From: an uncultured Prevotellaceae bacterium
GTDB taxonomy: Bacteria; Bacteroidota; Bacteroidia; Bacteroidales; Bacteroidaceae
DNA: 48,199 nt
Assembly (NCBI GenBank): GCA_937891085.1
Contig: CALAEY010000054.1
Location: 1-48,199, forward strand
Direction: 5' to 3'
Part shown: positions 1 through 8,820 of the stretch, piece after piece
How the letters are laid out: every line of letters starts with the position of its first letter
Position numbering within the stretch: position 1 is the stretch's first letter
Translations under genes and position numbers: made by a program
The notes under the pieces: generated by a model
The model's database searches: none
Seen by the model: only the letters and a program-made list of their open reading frames with translations
Told to the model about the DNA's origin: nothing

Positions 1-2
1 GA

Positions 3-323
3 GCCTTGGGTATTGGCAGTGTCGTGACGGAAGCTTATTCATGGCGTAGCAAAGATTCGGAGCATCCTGCTCAAATCGACTTATTGATAGAACGTGCTGA
101 CAAGATGATTAATCTCTGTGAGATAAAATACAGCGAAACAGAATACAGTCTTTCGCAGGAAGAATATCTGAACATTGGGCGAAGGGTTGAAAGTTTCAGA
201 ACTGCCATACAGACACATTACGGCATCGTCCCCACGCTCATCACCACCTTTGGTCTGTCAAGGGGGATGTATGCAGACTCCATCCATGCCTCGGTAGTTT
301 TGGATGACCTGTTTTCCGACTGA
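3..323 (+). CDS. C-terminal part of AAA-type ATPase with PD-(D/E)XK-like tail (partial)
   Basis: The frame is open from the window edge, so only the last ~106 residues are present; the start lies outside. The tail has an Asp in 'AQIDLLIER', then 'LCEIKYS' about 14 residues on, matching the D...(E)xK core of the restriction-like fold. The last residues (TTFGLSRGMY...VVLDDLF) resemble the ends of the predicted ATPases common in Bacteroides and Prevotella that join an N-terminal AAA domain to a DUF234/DUF4143-like nuclease-fold domain. The assignment rests on recall of that family; the P-loop is not visible. The substrate is unknown. The next 100 bases hold nothing I can call. Confidence 0.65.
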   Translation, partial: ALGIGSVVTEAYSWRSKDSEHPAQIDLLIERADKMINLCEIKYSETEYSLSQEEYLNIGRRVESFRTAIQTHYGIVPTLITTFGLSRGMYADSIHASVVLDDLFSD

Positions 324-425
324 CGCATACGGAACAAGCTATTGCCTGGCAGATATATACTCCATAGCGTTTATATTTTGTACCTATCGGCAAGAAAAGG
401 TGTAAAAGTTATAGGCAGAGGGTAG

Positions 426-623
426 CTAATGCTTTGAAATGGGACCTACGTCTATGCAGAAGTATTCGCAGAGCCAGCGGACCACGTGGGGTGGGATGCT
501 GCGGCTGCCAGGGAGGTAGCCCATCTGGGTGAGTTGAGGCTCCAGGGGGCGGAGCCAGTTGTTGAAGGTGCGGAGTGATACGCCGGCATGGTCGGCCATC
601 TGGGTTCTTGTCATTGTTTTCAT
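426..623 (-). CDS. DUF4248-type small helix-turn-helix protein
   Basis: 65 residues. Residues 5-27 (TRTQMADHAGVSLRTFNNWL) read as a helix-turn-helix with the usual A-x3-G turn, followed by a basic, Pro-rich stretch and 'VVRWLCEYF'. This matches the small DUF4248 proteins of Bacteroidales, which typically sit beside VirE-type primase-helicase genes, as here. It lies downstream of the VirE-like gene on the same strand, separated by 294 bases that carry a heptamer array and nested inverted repeats. DNA binding is inferred from the fold; no target is known. Confidence 0.7.
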   Translation of the reverse strand: MKTMTRTQMADHAGVSLRTFNNWLRPLEPQLTQMGYLPGSRSIPPHVVRWLCEYFCIDVGPISKH

Positions 624-646
624 TTTTTTAATGGATAGTGGTCAAT

Positions 647-702
647 GTTTACCGTTTAATGTTTAACGTTTAATGTTTAATGTTTAATGTTTACCGTTTA
701 AT
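647..702. repeat. Heptanucleotide tandem array (GTTTAAT, 8 units)
   Basis: Eight consecutive 7-bp units: GTTTACC, GTTTAAT, GTTTAAC, GTTTAAT x3, GTTTACC, GTTTAAT. It lies just upstream of the DUF4248 start codon in non-coding DNA. The same 7-bp period with different units recurs at 23803 and 29448. Confidence 0.85.
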
Positions 703-801
703 GTCCAAAGTTTAGCGGCTCTAAACGGAGCGGATGCAAGTTGCATTCAGGGCGTTTGCAGGCTTTATTCTATTTGGTTTTGGACTTCGTTTTATTTGTT
801 T

Positions 802-910
802 TATGAAGGATATGAAGGATAAAATACGACTTTTACTAATAAATATATTTGGTTCGAACCAAATGTATTTCTATAAGGAAATTACATATCTATCCTTCAT
901 ATCCTTCATA
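802..910. repeat. Nested inverted repeats between virE-like and DUF4248 genes
   Basis: A perfect 20-bp inverted repeat (802-821 and 891-910) has arms that are each a 9-10 bp tandem duplication of ATGAAGGAT. Midway, 841-870 forms a 30-bp palindrome with a single mismatched pair around GGTTCGAACC. No believable gene lies here. The structure could be a transcript-end hairpin for the VirE-like gene, a regulator site, or the trace of a small mobile repeat; the sequence alone does not decide. Confidence 0.75.
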
Positions 911-917
911 TTAAATG

Positions 918-3128
918 TCAAAAATTAATATCTGTTTGGTTATTGTTATTGCTATGTAACTCATTATTAGTTGGTTGTGTATAATCTGCAGCAGTGATGC
1001 GTGACTGAAGCTCGTTGAAGGGTATTTCAAATACTTGATAGAAATTACCGTTCAGGTAGTGCTTATTCTTAAATCCAAGTCTGCGCATTATGGTTCCTAT
1101 CAGCTTCGAAGAAAATCCACGGCCATTGCCGCCGCCTATCAGCTGGGCGATGTTGGCAGCTGTGAGCCACTTCACGGAGGTGTCAGTGACCTTGGGCTTA
1201 CGGAAACGCTGGAGGATGAGCTGCTCCTCATCACTCATCACGCTGAAGGCACGGTTCTGCTCCTCTATGCGCTCCTTCTCATCCATGTCGAAGTAGTAGC
1301 GAAAGCCTTCCCGATGCTGGTCACGCAGCTGGGCATAGAGCTGGTCGTAGTTTATCTTCCATTCGTGAGGATCATCTATCCTGCTCACCTTGAAACAGAG
1401 CCAACGGCGATTGCCCGTCTCATCCGTGAGGAACTCCTCCGTGTTGCCCGTGGCACAGAACGAAGCCAGTCTATGACGCACCTCAGGGAACCGTCCGTAG
1501 GGCTTGCGCTCCTTCACCTTCACGCTGGTAGCCAGTGACTTCAGCTCCGAGAGCTCCCGCTCCCTGCTCACGCCCACTTCCTCTATCTCCACGAAGCAGT
1601 TCTCCGCCAAGGCTATGTGGTCATCCTTCGAGGCAAAGGAGTTGTGCGCATTCTCCCAGAAATAAGGCCGCAGGGTGGGAGGGAGCAGGAAGCGGAAGAA
1701 GGTGGTCTTGTAGATGCCCTGAGGACCGATGAGCGTGAAGATGGTCTGGTTGGCCTGCTCGTCGCTCAACCACGTAGCCACGCTCGCCACCATCCACTTA
1801 TGCAGCGCCCATCGGAACAACTCCTGTGCCTCCTCCGAGCTCTGCCTGTCGTTCACAGGTTCCGCCCACACATGAGCCGCCAACTCCGCCACACGGTCAG
1901 TCCCGTCCCAGCTTTGCAGTCCGTTGATATAGTCACGCACAGGATGCACCAGTCGTGCAAAGTCGCTCTGTATCACGTCTATCACGTCCGCCTTCAGCAC
2001 ACGCTTCCCCGTATCCTTGGCGATGGTGCAGCGCAGAGAGGCCACCGCCCTGCCATCCATCTGCTGCCACTCCTCGCCCTTGTTCCGATTGCAGAAGAAC
2101 GTCTGATCGGTCACCTGGTTGTACATCAGCTCTATGCGATGCTGAATCAGCCAGTTGCATATCTCCTCCATGGTGATCATAGACACCTCGCCACGCCGTC
2201 CCTGCTTGTTGAGCCTCCAGGTGCCATGCAGATCAGCGTACTTCTTGAATGCCCACTCTATGGTGCGCTTCCGCTCCTGTCCGTCATACTCCGCCCACTC
2301 CTGGTCAGCCCATCGCAGCAGCTCATCCTTGTCACAACCCAGTCGGTTGAATGCATACGAGGCATGCACCACATAGTCATGATGCGTCCCTGAGCCGAAC
2401 TCGATGTCGCGCCTGGTCATCATCTGCTTCACCACCGGCCATGCCTGCTCTATCTCCGCGCTGTGCGTGTCCTTGGGGTACTCCCTGCGAGGCTTGCCCG
2501 ACTCCTTGCCCTCGGAGAAATTCTCCTGCAGCATCTCCTCCTCCGTCACCTTGAAAGGCACCGCTTCAGGGTTGTAATACACCTCTGGGTCATGCGCCAG
2601 TCCAGAGAGTCGGTTCACATTGCCGCACTGCTTGTCGTAGGGAGTCTTCGTCAGCTCCGCATAGTGCTCATTCGCCTTCCTGTAGGCCGCCGCATAAGGG
2701 ATGGCATTGAGGTGAGACACCCCATCAGCCCGCTCGAATACGCAGATCACCCTGAGACCGCCTCCCACCGTGTGATAGGCCAAGAACGTGTGAGGATCCG
2801 CCTTGCACAGCTGGAATGCCTCCTCCAGATGCTCCACATGGTCTATGTCACAGAACACCAGACCCGTGATTGCCGTGATATGCGTCACCTGTTTCCCCGC
2901 CCCGTCGAAGAGCGCTGCCACGGAGAACACTGGCATCTTCTGCTCCTTGATTTCCTTGTTTGCCACCTGAGGGCTCACTGTGTGAGCCAGTCTGTGGTAC
3001 TCCTCTGTGAGTCCATGCACGTTCTTGTCGTGTTTGATGAGTCTCACTACCTCGTCCATGCTGATAGCCTTGCTCAGGTACGCATGGTGATTCTGCAGCA
3101 GACTCACCCTCAAATTGGTTATGTCCAT
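918..3128 (-). CDS. VirE-family primase-helicase-like protein (BT4734-like N domain + VirE)
   Basis: 736 residues. The N-terminal ~200 residues match the BT4734/BF3469 primase-like domain, with 'LVFCDIDHV' (paired acidic residues) and 'HTVGGGLRVICVF'. A middle region (about 215-310) resembles a primase C-terminal helical domain. The C-terminal half is a VirE/VapE-type P-loop ATPase, with Walker A G468-PQGIYKTT476 and an acidic Walker B-like stretch (CFVEIEEVG). Proteins of this kind are linked to mobile elements and phage-like replication; the precise role in Bacteroidales is not established. The gene is more GC-rich than its flanks. It starts at ATG 3128 and lies 24 bases after the hypothetical gene at 3153-3521, so the two may be cotranscribed. 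The small HTH gene lies downstream. Confidence 0.8.
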   Translation of the reverse strand: MDITNLRVSLLQNHHAYLSKAISMDEVVRLIKHDKNVHGLTEEYHRLAHTVSPQVANKEIKEQKMPVFSVAALFDGAGKQVTHITAITGLVFCDIDHVEHLEEAFQLCKADPHTFLAYHTVGGGLRVICVFERADGVSHLNAIPYAAAYRKANEHYAELTKTPYDKQCGNVNRLSGLAHDPEVYYNPEAVPFKVTEEEMLQENFSEGKESGKPRREYPKDTHSAEIEQAWPVVKQMMTRRDIEFGSGTHHDYVVHASYAFNRLGCDKDELLRWADQEWAEYDGQERKRTIEWAFKKYADLHGTWRLNKQGRRGEVSMITMEEICNWLIQHRIELMYNQVTDQTFFCNRNKGEEWQQMDGRAVASLRCTIAKDTGKRVLKADVIDVIQSDFARLVHPVRDYINGLQSWDGTDRVAELAAHVWAEPVNDRQSSEEAQELFRWALHKWMVASVATWLSDEQANQTIFTLIGPQGIYKTTFFRFLLPPTLRPYFWENAHNSFASKDDHIALAENCFVEIEEVGVSRERELSELKSLATSVKVKERKPYGRFPEVRHRLASFCATGNTEEFLTDETGNRRWLCFKVSRIDDPHEWKINYDQLYAQLRDQHREGFRYYFDMDEKERIEEQNRAFSVMSDEEQLILQRFRKPKVTDTSVKWLTAANIAQLIGGGNGRGFSSKLIGTIMRRLGFKNKHYLNGNFYQVFEIPFNELQSRITAADYTQPTNNELHSNNNNQTDINF

Positions 3129-3152
3129 TAGATTGAATTATAAATTAGTTAA

Positions 3153-3521
3153 TTAAGTATCGAATTGATTGGTTTCATTGGCTTCGTTGTAGATTCTTTC
3201 TGCCATTTCCTTGAATAGTTCTATAAAATGATCTTTTGTCATGTTTTCTGCCATAAGAAAAATCAGGCGTACAAGTAATATTGCATGATGTAAAAACATT
3301 TTTTCCCTATTTAAGATGGAGCTGTTGAAGTGTCCGTTAACTAATAAGTCATGCGTGCTTCCTTTATATTGTTTTTTTATCGCATTGTTTATTAGATCAC
3401 GCAAATCATACAGCAAAGATCTATGTTCTTCCAAGAAGAGTTCTTTTTCGTTTTTTTTTTGCTCCCATTTTCCTAAAATTAAATTATACGACCGGTTTAG
3501 ATAAATGCTCAAAAGGATCAT
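3153..3521 (-). CDS. Hypothetical protein, helical
   Basis: 122 residues, not recognised. It is rich in Leu, Lys and Glu, with amphipathic helical stretches (residues 20-50 and 75-110) and no signal peptide. Composition is AT-rich, unlike the VirE-like gene downstream on the same strand. An AGAGGT element lies about 15 bases before the ATG. It is divergent from hsdR, with a 248-bp shared upstream region holding two inverted repeats. It could be a regulator or accessory protein of either neighbour; nothing in the sequence decides. Confidence 0.5.
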   Translation of the reverse strand: MILLSIYLNRSYNLILGKWEQKKNEKELFLEEHRSLLYDLRDLINNAIKKQYKGSTHDLLVNGHFNSSILNREKMFLHHAILLVRLIFLMAENMTKDHFIELFKEMAERIYNEANETNQFDT

Positions 3522-3554
3522 TTACGGGCCGAAATTACCTCTTTTGAAATTAGC

Positions 3555-3660
3555 AAATGTACGGAACTGTACATTTCGGGGAGGTCTTGAAAAATAGTTT
3601 CAGGATTTAATATTTTTTATGATTTCAGTGCTTCATCTTCAACTTATAGTGTACTATAAG
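3555..3660. promoter_or_regulatory. Divergent control region with two inverted repeats upstream of hsdR
   Basis: Two separate inverted repeats lie between the divergent genes: 3555-3562/3569-3576 (AAATGTAC, 6-base loop) and 3643-3650/3653-3660 (CTTATAGT, 2-base loop). A -7-like TACTTTTA at about 3724 sits before hsdR, with TTTA upstream. The dyads are operator-sized. Their regulator is unknown. Confidence 0.45.
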
Positions 3661-3769
3661 CAGCGAAAAACAAAATCTTCGTTTATTTTAAAAAAAATCT
3701 TCAAGTTTTAGAAAGAAAATGTGTACTTTTACGCCATATTCCTATAATTTACATTATCGGAAGTAGCGT

Positions 3770-6109
3770 ATGGATAATATATTAGCATTGTCTGAAGAAG
3801 ACATAAAATTTCGATACATCACTCCGTCTATTCTCGATAAGGGATGGTCTAAGGAGGACATAACGATGGAAACTAAGGTTAAGCTGACCGATGGCAAGAT
3901 TAATCTTAGAGGAAATTTAGTGACCCGTGCTAAAGCAAAGTATGCCGACTATGTGCTTTATTACAACCGTGCCACCCCCATTGCTATTGTAGAAGCCAAA
4001 GATGCAAACCATACTGTTGCATTTGGAATGCAACAGGCCAAGGAATATGCTCAAATGATGGATGTACCATTTGCTTTCAGTTCCAATGGGCTTGGTTTTC
4101 AGGAGTATGATTTTCTGACAGGCAAAGAACAAAGCTTCTCAATGGACGAATTTCCGACGAAGGAAGAACTATATGCCAGATTCCTATCCGAAAGCCATGA
4201 GGGTCATGGGCTGAGCGATGAAGAGAGAAATGTCATTAACCAGCCCTATTGCACAGGGCAAGATATATATCCACCACGTTACTACCAACGAAATGCTGTG
4301 AACCGTACTGTCAATGCTGTGGCTCAAGGCAGAGATAGACTACTGTTGGTCATGGCCACAGGAACAGGCAAGACCTATACTGCATTCCAGATAGTCTATC
4401 GATTGTTGAAGGCTGGACTTGTGAAGAAAGTTCTTTATTTGGCAGATCGAAACGTTTTAGTTGACCAGTCAATCCAACAAGACTTCAAGCCTTTGAGCAA
4501 AACTATTCACAAAGTCAACTATCAGCAGGACTTGGGCAGTGGCATCACTGCCTATGAGGTCTATTTCGCCTTGTATCAGCAACTCATAGGTCAAGGTGGC
4601 AAACAGAATTACAAGGAACTGTTTAAGCCGGAGTTTTTCGATATGGTCATCGTAGATGAGTGTCATCGTGGTAGTGCCAAAGAGGATAGTAACTGGCGTG
4701 AAATATTAGACTATTTCGAAAATGCAATCCAACTGGGTATGACCGCCACTCCAAAAGAAACAAAATACCAGTCCAGCATTAGTTATTTTGGCGAGCCTAT
4801 TTATACATATAGCCTAAAGGAAGGCATTGAAGATGGATTTCTTGCTCCTTTCAAGGTTGTAAACATTACCACTAACATTGGTGATGAATGGCGACCTGTA
4901 AAAGGACAAAGGGATATATACGGTAACCTTATAGAAGACCGCATTTATAATAACTCTGATTATGATTACAACATTATTATAGAAGACAGAATCAGAGAGG
5001 TTGCACATGAGATAACACAGTATTTGAAGAGCACAGATAGAATGGCAAAGACCATAGTGTTCTGTGCCGATGAAGAACATGCCGACCGCATGCGCACAGC
5101 ACTGGTCAATGAGAACTCTGACATGTGCCAGAAAAATCCTGATTATGTGGTTCGTATTACAGGCAGTGACCCTTACGGACAGTCAAAGCTGGACTATTTC
5201 ATATCTGTAGCTTCTAAATATCCAGTCATAGCCACTACCAGTAAGCTTCTTTCCACTGGCGTGGATTGTAAGATGGTGAAGCTGATAGTACTCGACCAGC
5301 GCATTAATTCTATGACTGAGTTCAAGCAAATAGTGGGACGTGGCACCCGCATACGTGAGAAAGAGGGGAAGACCCATTTCACCATCATGGACTTCCGCAA
5401 CATCACCCGCTTGTTTGCCGATCCAGACTGGGATGGGCCACTGGAGGTAGATGAAGGATTTGTTCCTAAGGGCTCAAGCCCATACCCACCCCAAGAGCCC
5501 CAACCCTCTGGAGTCAAAGAGGAGGTGCAGAAGGTGGAGAAGCCTATCGTGGATAGAGACGGCTGTCATGTGCGCATTATAAATAAGGTGGTGTCTGTGT
5601 ATGATGCCAATGGCAAACTTTTGCGCACAGAGAGTATAACAGACTATACACGAAAGAATATCAACGATACGTATGCCAATCTTGATGACTTCATTCTGCA
5701 CTGGAATGCAGCTGAGAAGAAAGCAGAGATCACAGACCTGATGCGTGAGAGTGGCATTGATTTGCAAGCCTTGAAACATGAGAGGGACATGGACGAGGTG
5801 GATGATTTTGACTTCATCTGCCATATAGCCTATGGCAAGAAACCACTTACGAGACGTGAACGTGCAGAAAGCGTGAAGAAACGTGACATCTTCCATAAGT
5901 ATGGATCCAAAGCAGCGAAGGTGCTTGAAGCACTCCTTGAAAAATATACCCACGATGGCATCAGCCAGCTGGAAAACAGGAAAGTGCTCACCTTAGACCC
6001 CTTCCGCCAAATGGGCTCTCCAGCCAACATTGCCAAACTATTCGGTGGCAATAAGCAATACTTTTCTGCTGTAGAAGAACTGAAAAAAATGATTTATAAT
6101 ATAGCATAG
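3770..6109 (+). CDS. hsdR: Type I restriction enzyme R subunit (ATP-dependent translocase/nuclease)
   Basis: 779 residues. The N-terminal nuclease has D60 and E75-A-K77 in the PD-(D/E)XK arrangement. The superfamily 2 motor follows: Walker A MATGTGKT at 195-202, DECH at 296-299, 'GMTATP', and motif VI 'IVGRGTRIREKEGK'. The C-terminal ~200 residues should contact the methylase core. HsdR cuts DNA after ATP-driven translocation when the HsdM2HsdS complex finds unmethylated sites. It is the first gene of the operon; hsdM begins 5 bases after its stop. All key motifs are intact, so it should be functional. Confidence 0.96.
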   Translation: MDNILALSEEDIKFRYITPSILDKGWSKEDITMETKVKLTDGKINLRGNLVTRAKAKYADYVLYYNRATPIAIVEAKDANHTVAFGMQQAKEYAQMMDVPFAFSSNGLGFQEYDFLTGKEQSFSMDEFPTKEELYARFLSESHEGHGLSDEERNVINQPYCTGQDIYPPRYYQRNAVNRTVNAVAQGRDRLLLVMATGTGKTYTAFQIVYRLLKAGLVKKVLYLADRNVLVDQSIQQDFKPLSKTIHKVNYQQDLGSGITAYEVYFALYQQLIGQGGKQNYKELFKPEFFDMVIVDECHRGSAKEDSNWREILDYFENAIQLGMTATPKETKYQSSISYFGEPIYTYSLKEGIEDGFLAPFKVVNITTNIGDEWRPVKGQRDIYGNLIEDRIYNNSDYDYNIIIEDRIREVAHEITQYLKSTDRMAKTIVFCADEEHADRMRTALVNENSDMCQKNPDYVVRITGSDPYGQSKLDYFISVASKYPVIATTSKLLSTGVDCKMVKLIVLDQRINSMTEFKQIVGRGTRIREKEGKTHFTIMDFRNITRLFADPDWDGPLEVDEGFVPKGSSPYPPQEPQPSGVKEEVQKVEKPIVDRDGCHVRIINKVVSVYDANGKLLRTESITDYTRKNINDTYANLDDFILHWNAAEKKAEITDLMRESGIDLQALKHERDMDEVDDFDFICHIAYGKKPLTRRERAESVKKRDIFHKYGSKAAKVLEALLEKYTHDGISQLENRKVLTLDPFRQMGSPANIAKLFGGNKQYFSAVEELKKMIYNIA

Positions 6110-6114
6110 AATCT

Positions 6115-7629
6115 ATGGCACTCAACAATTTTGTAAAGAGTATCCGAAACATCATGCGCAACGATGCTGGTATCAATGGCGATGCCCAACGTATCGAGCA
6201 AATTGCATGGATGCTCTTTTTGAAAGTTTATGACGAGAAAGAAAACGATTGGGAATTCAGCGATGATGACTACAAGTCCTTCATTCCAGAGAATTGTCGA
6301 TGGCGCAACTGGGCTAAAGACAATGGGGATGGTGAAGCGATAACTGCTGATGCCCTATTGGATTTCGTTAATAATACACTGTTTCCCACTTTGAAAGGAT
6401 TAGAGGTTAATCCTTCAACACCAATGCGTAGTGCCATAGTTCGAACTACTTTTGAGGATGCAAACCAGTATATGAAGGATGGTGTTCTGCTCCGTCAGGT
6501 TATAAATGTCATAGACCAACTTGACCTTGGTGACTATGAAGAAAGCCATGCTTTTGGTGAGATATATGAATCTATACTGAAGGAGATGCAGTCGGCAGGT
6601 TCCGCAGGTGAGTTCTACACCCCGCGTGCCTTGACAGATTTCATGGCAGAAATCATCAATCCAAAGGTGGGAGAAAAGATGGCAGACTTCGCTTGTGGCA
6701 CTGGTGGCTTTATAACAAGCTGGCTAAAAGCCCTTGACAAGAAGGTGCAGACTGCTGAGGATAAAGAGGAATATGCCAAGTCAATCTATGGTATTGAGAA
6801 AAAGCAATTCCCTTATATGCTGTGCGTCACCAATATGCTTCTGCATGACATAGATTCGCCCAAAGTAATGCACGACAACTCCCTGACAAAAGATGTGCTC
6901 AACTATACGGATGAAGATAAATTTGATGTTGTCTTGATGAATCCGCCATACGGAGGCAGCGAGAAGAATGACATCAAACAGCACTTCCCATCCGATTTGA
7001 GTTCAAGCGAGACTGCCGACCTCTTTATGGTGCTTATCATGTATCGACTTGCTGAGAATGGTCGTGCAGCAGTCATTTTGCCAGACGGTTTCCTGTTTGG
7101 TACAGATAATGCGAAACTGGCTATTAAGGAGAAACTGCTTCGTGAATTCAACCTTCACACCATCATCCGACTGCCAGGTAGCATCTTCTCACCATATACA
7201 AGCATTGCGACCAACATCCTTTTCTTCAACAATGAAAAGGCAGAAGGAGCAGAAGAAGGATATTACACAAAAGAAACTTGGTTCTATCGTCTTGATATGC
7301 CAGAAGGCTATAAGCACTTCTCCAAAACCAAACCTATGCGAGCTGAACATTGTCAACCAATTATTGATTGGTGGAATGATCGGCAAAAGATAGTTGACCC
7401 AGAGAGCAATGATGAGAAGTCACGTTGTTTCACCGCACAGCAGCTTCTTGACATGGACTGCAACTTTGATCAGTGCAAGTTCCCAAAGGATGAAGAAGAA
7501 ATACTTCCACCAGCAGAACTGCTGGCTGATTACTACAAGAAACGTGCAGCCCTGGATCATGAAATAGACAAGACTCTGGCCGAGATACAACGTATTTTGG
7601 GTATTGACATTAATTCTAAGGAACTATGA
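6115..7629 (+). CDS. hsdM: Type I DNA methyltransferase M subunit (N6-adenine)
   Basis: 504 residues. An N-terminal helical domain (about 1-140) is followed by the SAM-binding motif FACGTGGF (192-199) and catalytic NPPY (276-279), diagnostic of N6-adenine methylases of the HsdM family. 'GEFYTPRALTDFM' just before the SAM motif is also typical. It transfers methyl groups to the adenines chosen by HsdS. Its stop overlaps the next gene's start as ATGA, implying coupled translation with the DUF1016 gene. Confidence 0.96.
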   Translation: MALNNFVKSIRNIMRNDAGINGDAQRIEQIAWMLFLKVYDEKENDWEFSDDDYKSFIPENCRWRNWAKDNGDGEAITADALLDFVNNTLFPTLKGLEVNPSTPMRSAIVRTTFEDANQYMKDGVLLRQVINVIDQLDLGDYEESHAFGEIYESILKEMQSAGSAGEFYTPRALTDFMAEIINPKVGEKMADFACGTGGFITSWLKALDKKVQTAEDKEEYAKSIYGIEKKQFPYMLCVTNMLLHDIDSPKVMHDNSLTKDVLNYTDEDKFDVVLMNPPYGGSEKNDIKQHFPSDLSSSETADLFMVLIMYRLAENGRAAVILPDGFLFGTDNAKLAIKEKLLREFNLHTIIRLPGSIFSPYTSIATNILFFNNEKAEGAEEGYYTKETWFYRLDMPEGYKHFSKTKPMRAEHCQPIIDWWNDRQKIVDPESNDEKSRCFTAQQLLDMDCNFDQCKFPKDEEEILPPAELLADYYKKRAALDHEIDKTLAEIQRILGIDINSKEL

Positions 7630-8777
7630 ATGAGACAACAAATGATATAAGGAGTGCGGTTAAGGCCATAAAGACAGCGATACTGCACAGTCAATACAGG
7701 GCTGCCAAGGTAGTAAACCGTGAACAGTTATCTCTGTATTTTGGTGTTGGAAGATATGTTTCAGAAAACTCCCGCAAAGGTTTTTGGGGGACTGGGGCGA
7801 TAGAACGTATCAGTGACCAGTTGCAGAAAGAACTTCCTGGGCTTCGTGGGTTTGGAGTCTCATCTATGAAATACATGAGGCAGTTCTATGAAGAATGGGC
7901 TGATTTCATAATTCGCCAGCCACTGGCTGGCGAATTAGAAGAGACTCATAACAGCCAGCCAGTGGCTGGCGAAATGGATTTAGTGGACTTCAACCTACTG
8001 CTGCCATCAGATCAGCAGCCAATAGCTGCCAAATTAAATATTGAAGAGTTCGTAGGCCTAGGCTTTACCCATCATATAGAAATCTTGTCAAAAGCAAAAG
8101 ATGTGGAGGAACGCTTTTTTTATATCCACCAAGCCTACCAGAACCAATGGAATAAGTATCATCTGCGTGATATGCTAAAGGCAGACCTCTATCACCATCA
8201 AGGGGCATTGCCCAACAACTTCGTTACAGCAATGCCTGACAAACGGACAGCTTTGAAAGCCATTGAGATGTTCAAAGATGAATATCTGCTTGACTTCATC
8301 AATGTGGAAGAACTTGGAGAGCGCGATAAGGCTGACATTGACGAGCGTGAGGTGGAGCAATCTATTGTGCACAATGTGAAGAATTTCATTATGACTTTTG
8401 GACGTGACTTCACGTTTGTAGGCAATCAATATCATTTGGAGAAGTTCGCTCATGTTTTTTATCCAGATCTGTTGTTTTATAATCGTGAACTGGCAGCACT
8501 TGTAGTAGTGGAGCTAAAACGAGGTGAGTTCAAACCATCCTACCTTGGTCAGTTGAGTGCCTATCTGCGCATTCTCGATAGTGAGGTGAAGAAGCCATTC
8601 GAGAATCCAAGTATTGGTATCATTCTTTGCAAGAAAGCAGACAAGAGTTTCGTGGAATTCCTCATTCAAGGATATGACAATCCTATGGGTGTAGCCACAT
8701 ATAAGACTGCAGACGATGTTCGTAAGGTATTGCCGTCTGAAGAGGATCTCCGCAGAGTGATGGATGAGGAAATATAA
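7626..8777 (+). CDS. DUF1016 (YhcG-type) PD-(D/E)XK nuclease-like protein inside the hsd operon
   Basis: 383 residues. The N-terminal DUF1016_N region (about 10-110) has 'YFGVGRYVSENSRKGFWG'. The C-terminal nuclease domain has D281 in 'YPDLLFYN' and E296-L-K298, the PD-(D/E)XK core, followed by 'GQLSAYLRILD'. Residues about 95-137 are a low-complexity insert in which 'QPxAGE' occurs repeatedly, encoded by palindromic DNA (see 7909-7970). It overlaps hsdM by 4 bases. DUF1016 genes are often placed between hsdM and hsdS in Bacteroidetes, suggesting an accessory nuclease of the restriction system; the actual role is not established. Confidence 0.85.
   Translation: MNETTNDIRSAVKAIKTAILHSQYRAAKVVNREQLSLYFGVGRYVSENSRKGFWGTGAIERISDQLQKELPGLRGFGVSSMKYMRQFYEEWADFIIRQPLAGELEETHNSQPVAGEMDLVDFNLLLPSDQQPIAAKLNIEEFVGLGFTHHIEILSKAKDVEERFFYIHQAYQNQWNKYHLRDMLKADLYHHQGALPNNFVTAMPDKRTALKAIEMFKDEYLLDFINVEELGERDKADIDEREVEQSIVHNVKNFIMTFGRDFTFVGNQYHLEKFAHVFYPDLLFYNRELAALVVVELKRGEFKPSYLGQLSAYLRILDSEVKKPFENPSIGIILCKKADKSFVEFLIQGYDNPMGVATYKTADDVRKVLPSEEDLRRVMDEEI
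7909..7970. repeat. Palindromic repeats inside the DUF1016 coding sequence
   Basis: 7909-7922 and 7924-7937 form a perfect 14-bp inverted repeat around one base. A second, smaller copy (7954-7961/7963-7970, GCCAGCCA/TGGCTGGC) follows. Both encode 'QP(L/V)AGE'. A decayed third copy encodes 'QQPIAAK' at about 8011-8031. Reading frame is kept, as with palindromic elements inserted in protein-coding DNA. Confidence 0.8.
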
Positions 8778-8820
8778 TTCAGTCTGCATGGCAGACAATT
8801 TTTCAAGACGAAGATTCGCT

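Noticed and set aside
841..870. GGTTCGAACC resembling a tRNA T-loop
   Set aside because: No acceptor, D or anticodon stems around it; it is simply the centre of a palindrome.
734..928. 64-codon open frame on the plus strand
   Set aside because: It runs through the nested inverted repeats and has low-complexity AT-rich coding with no recognisable features.
2463..3131. Long plus-strand open frames over the VirE-like gene (also 1617-2393)
   Set aside because: They are antisense to a clear protein family and arise from the gene's high GC content and codon pattern.
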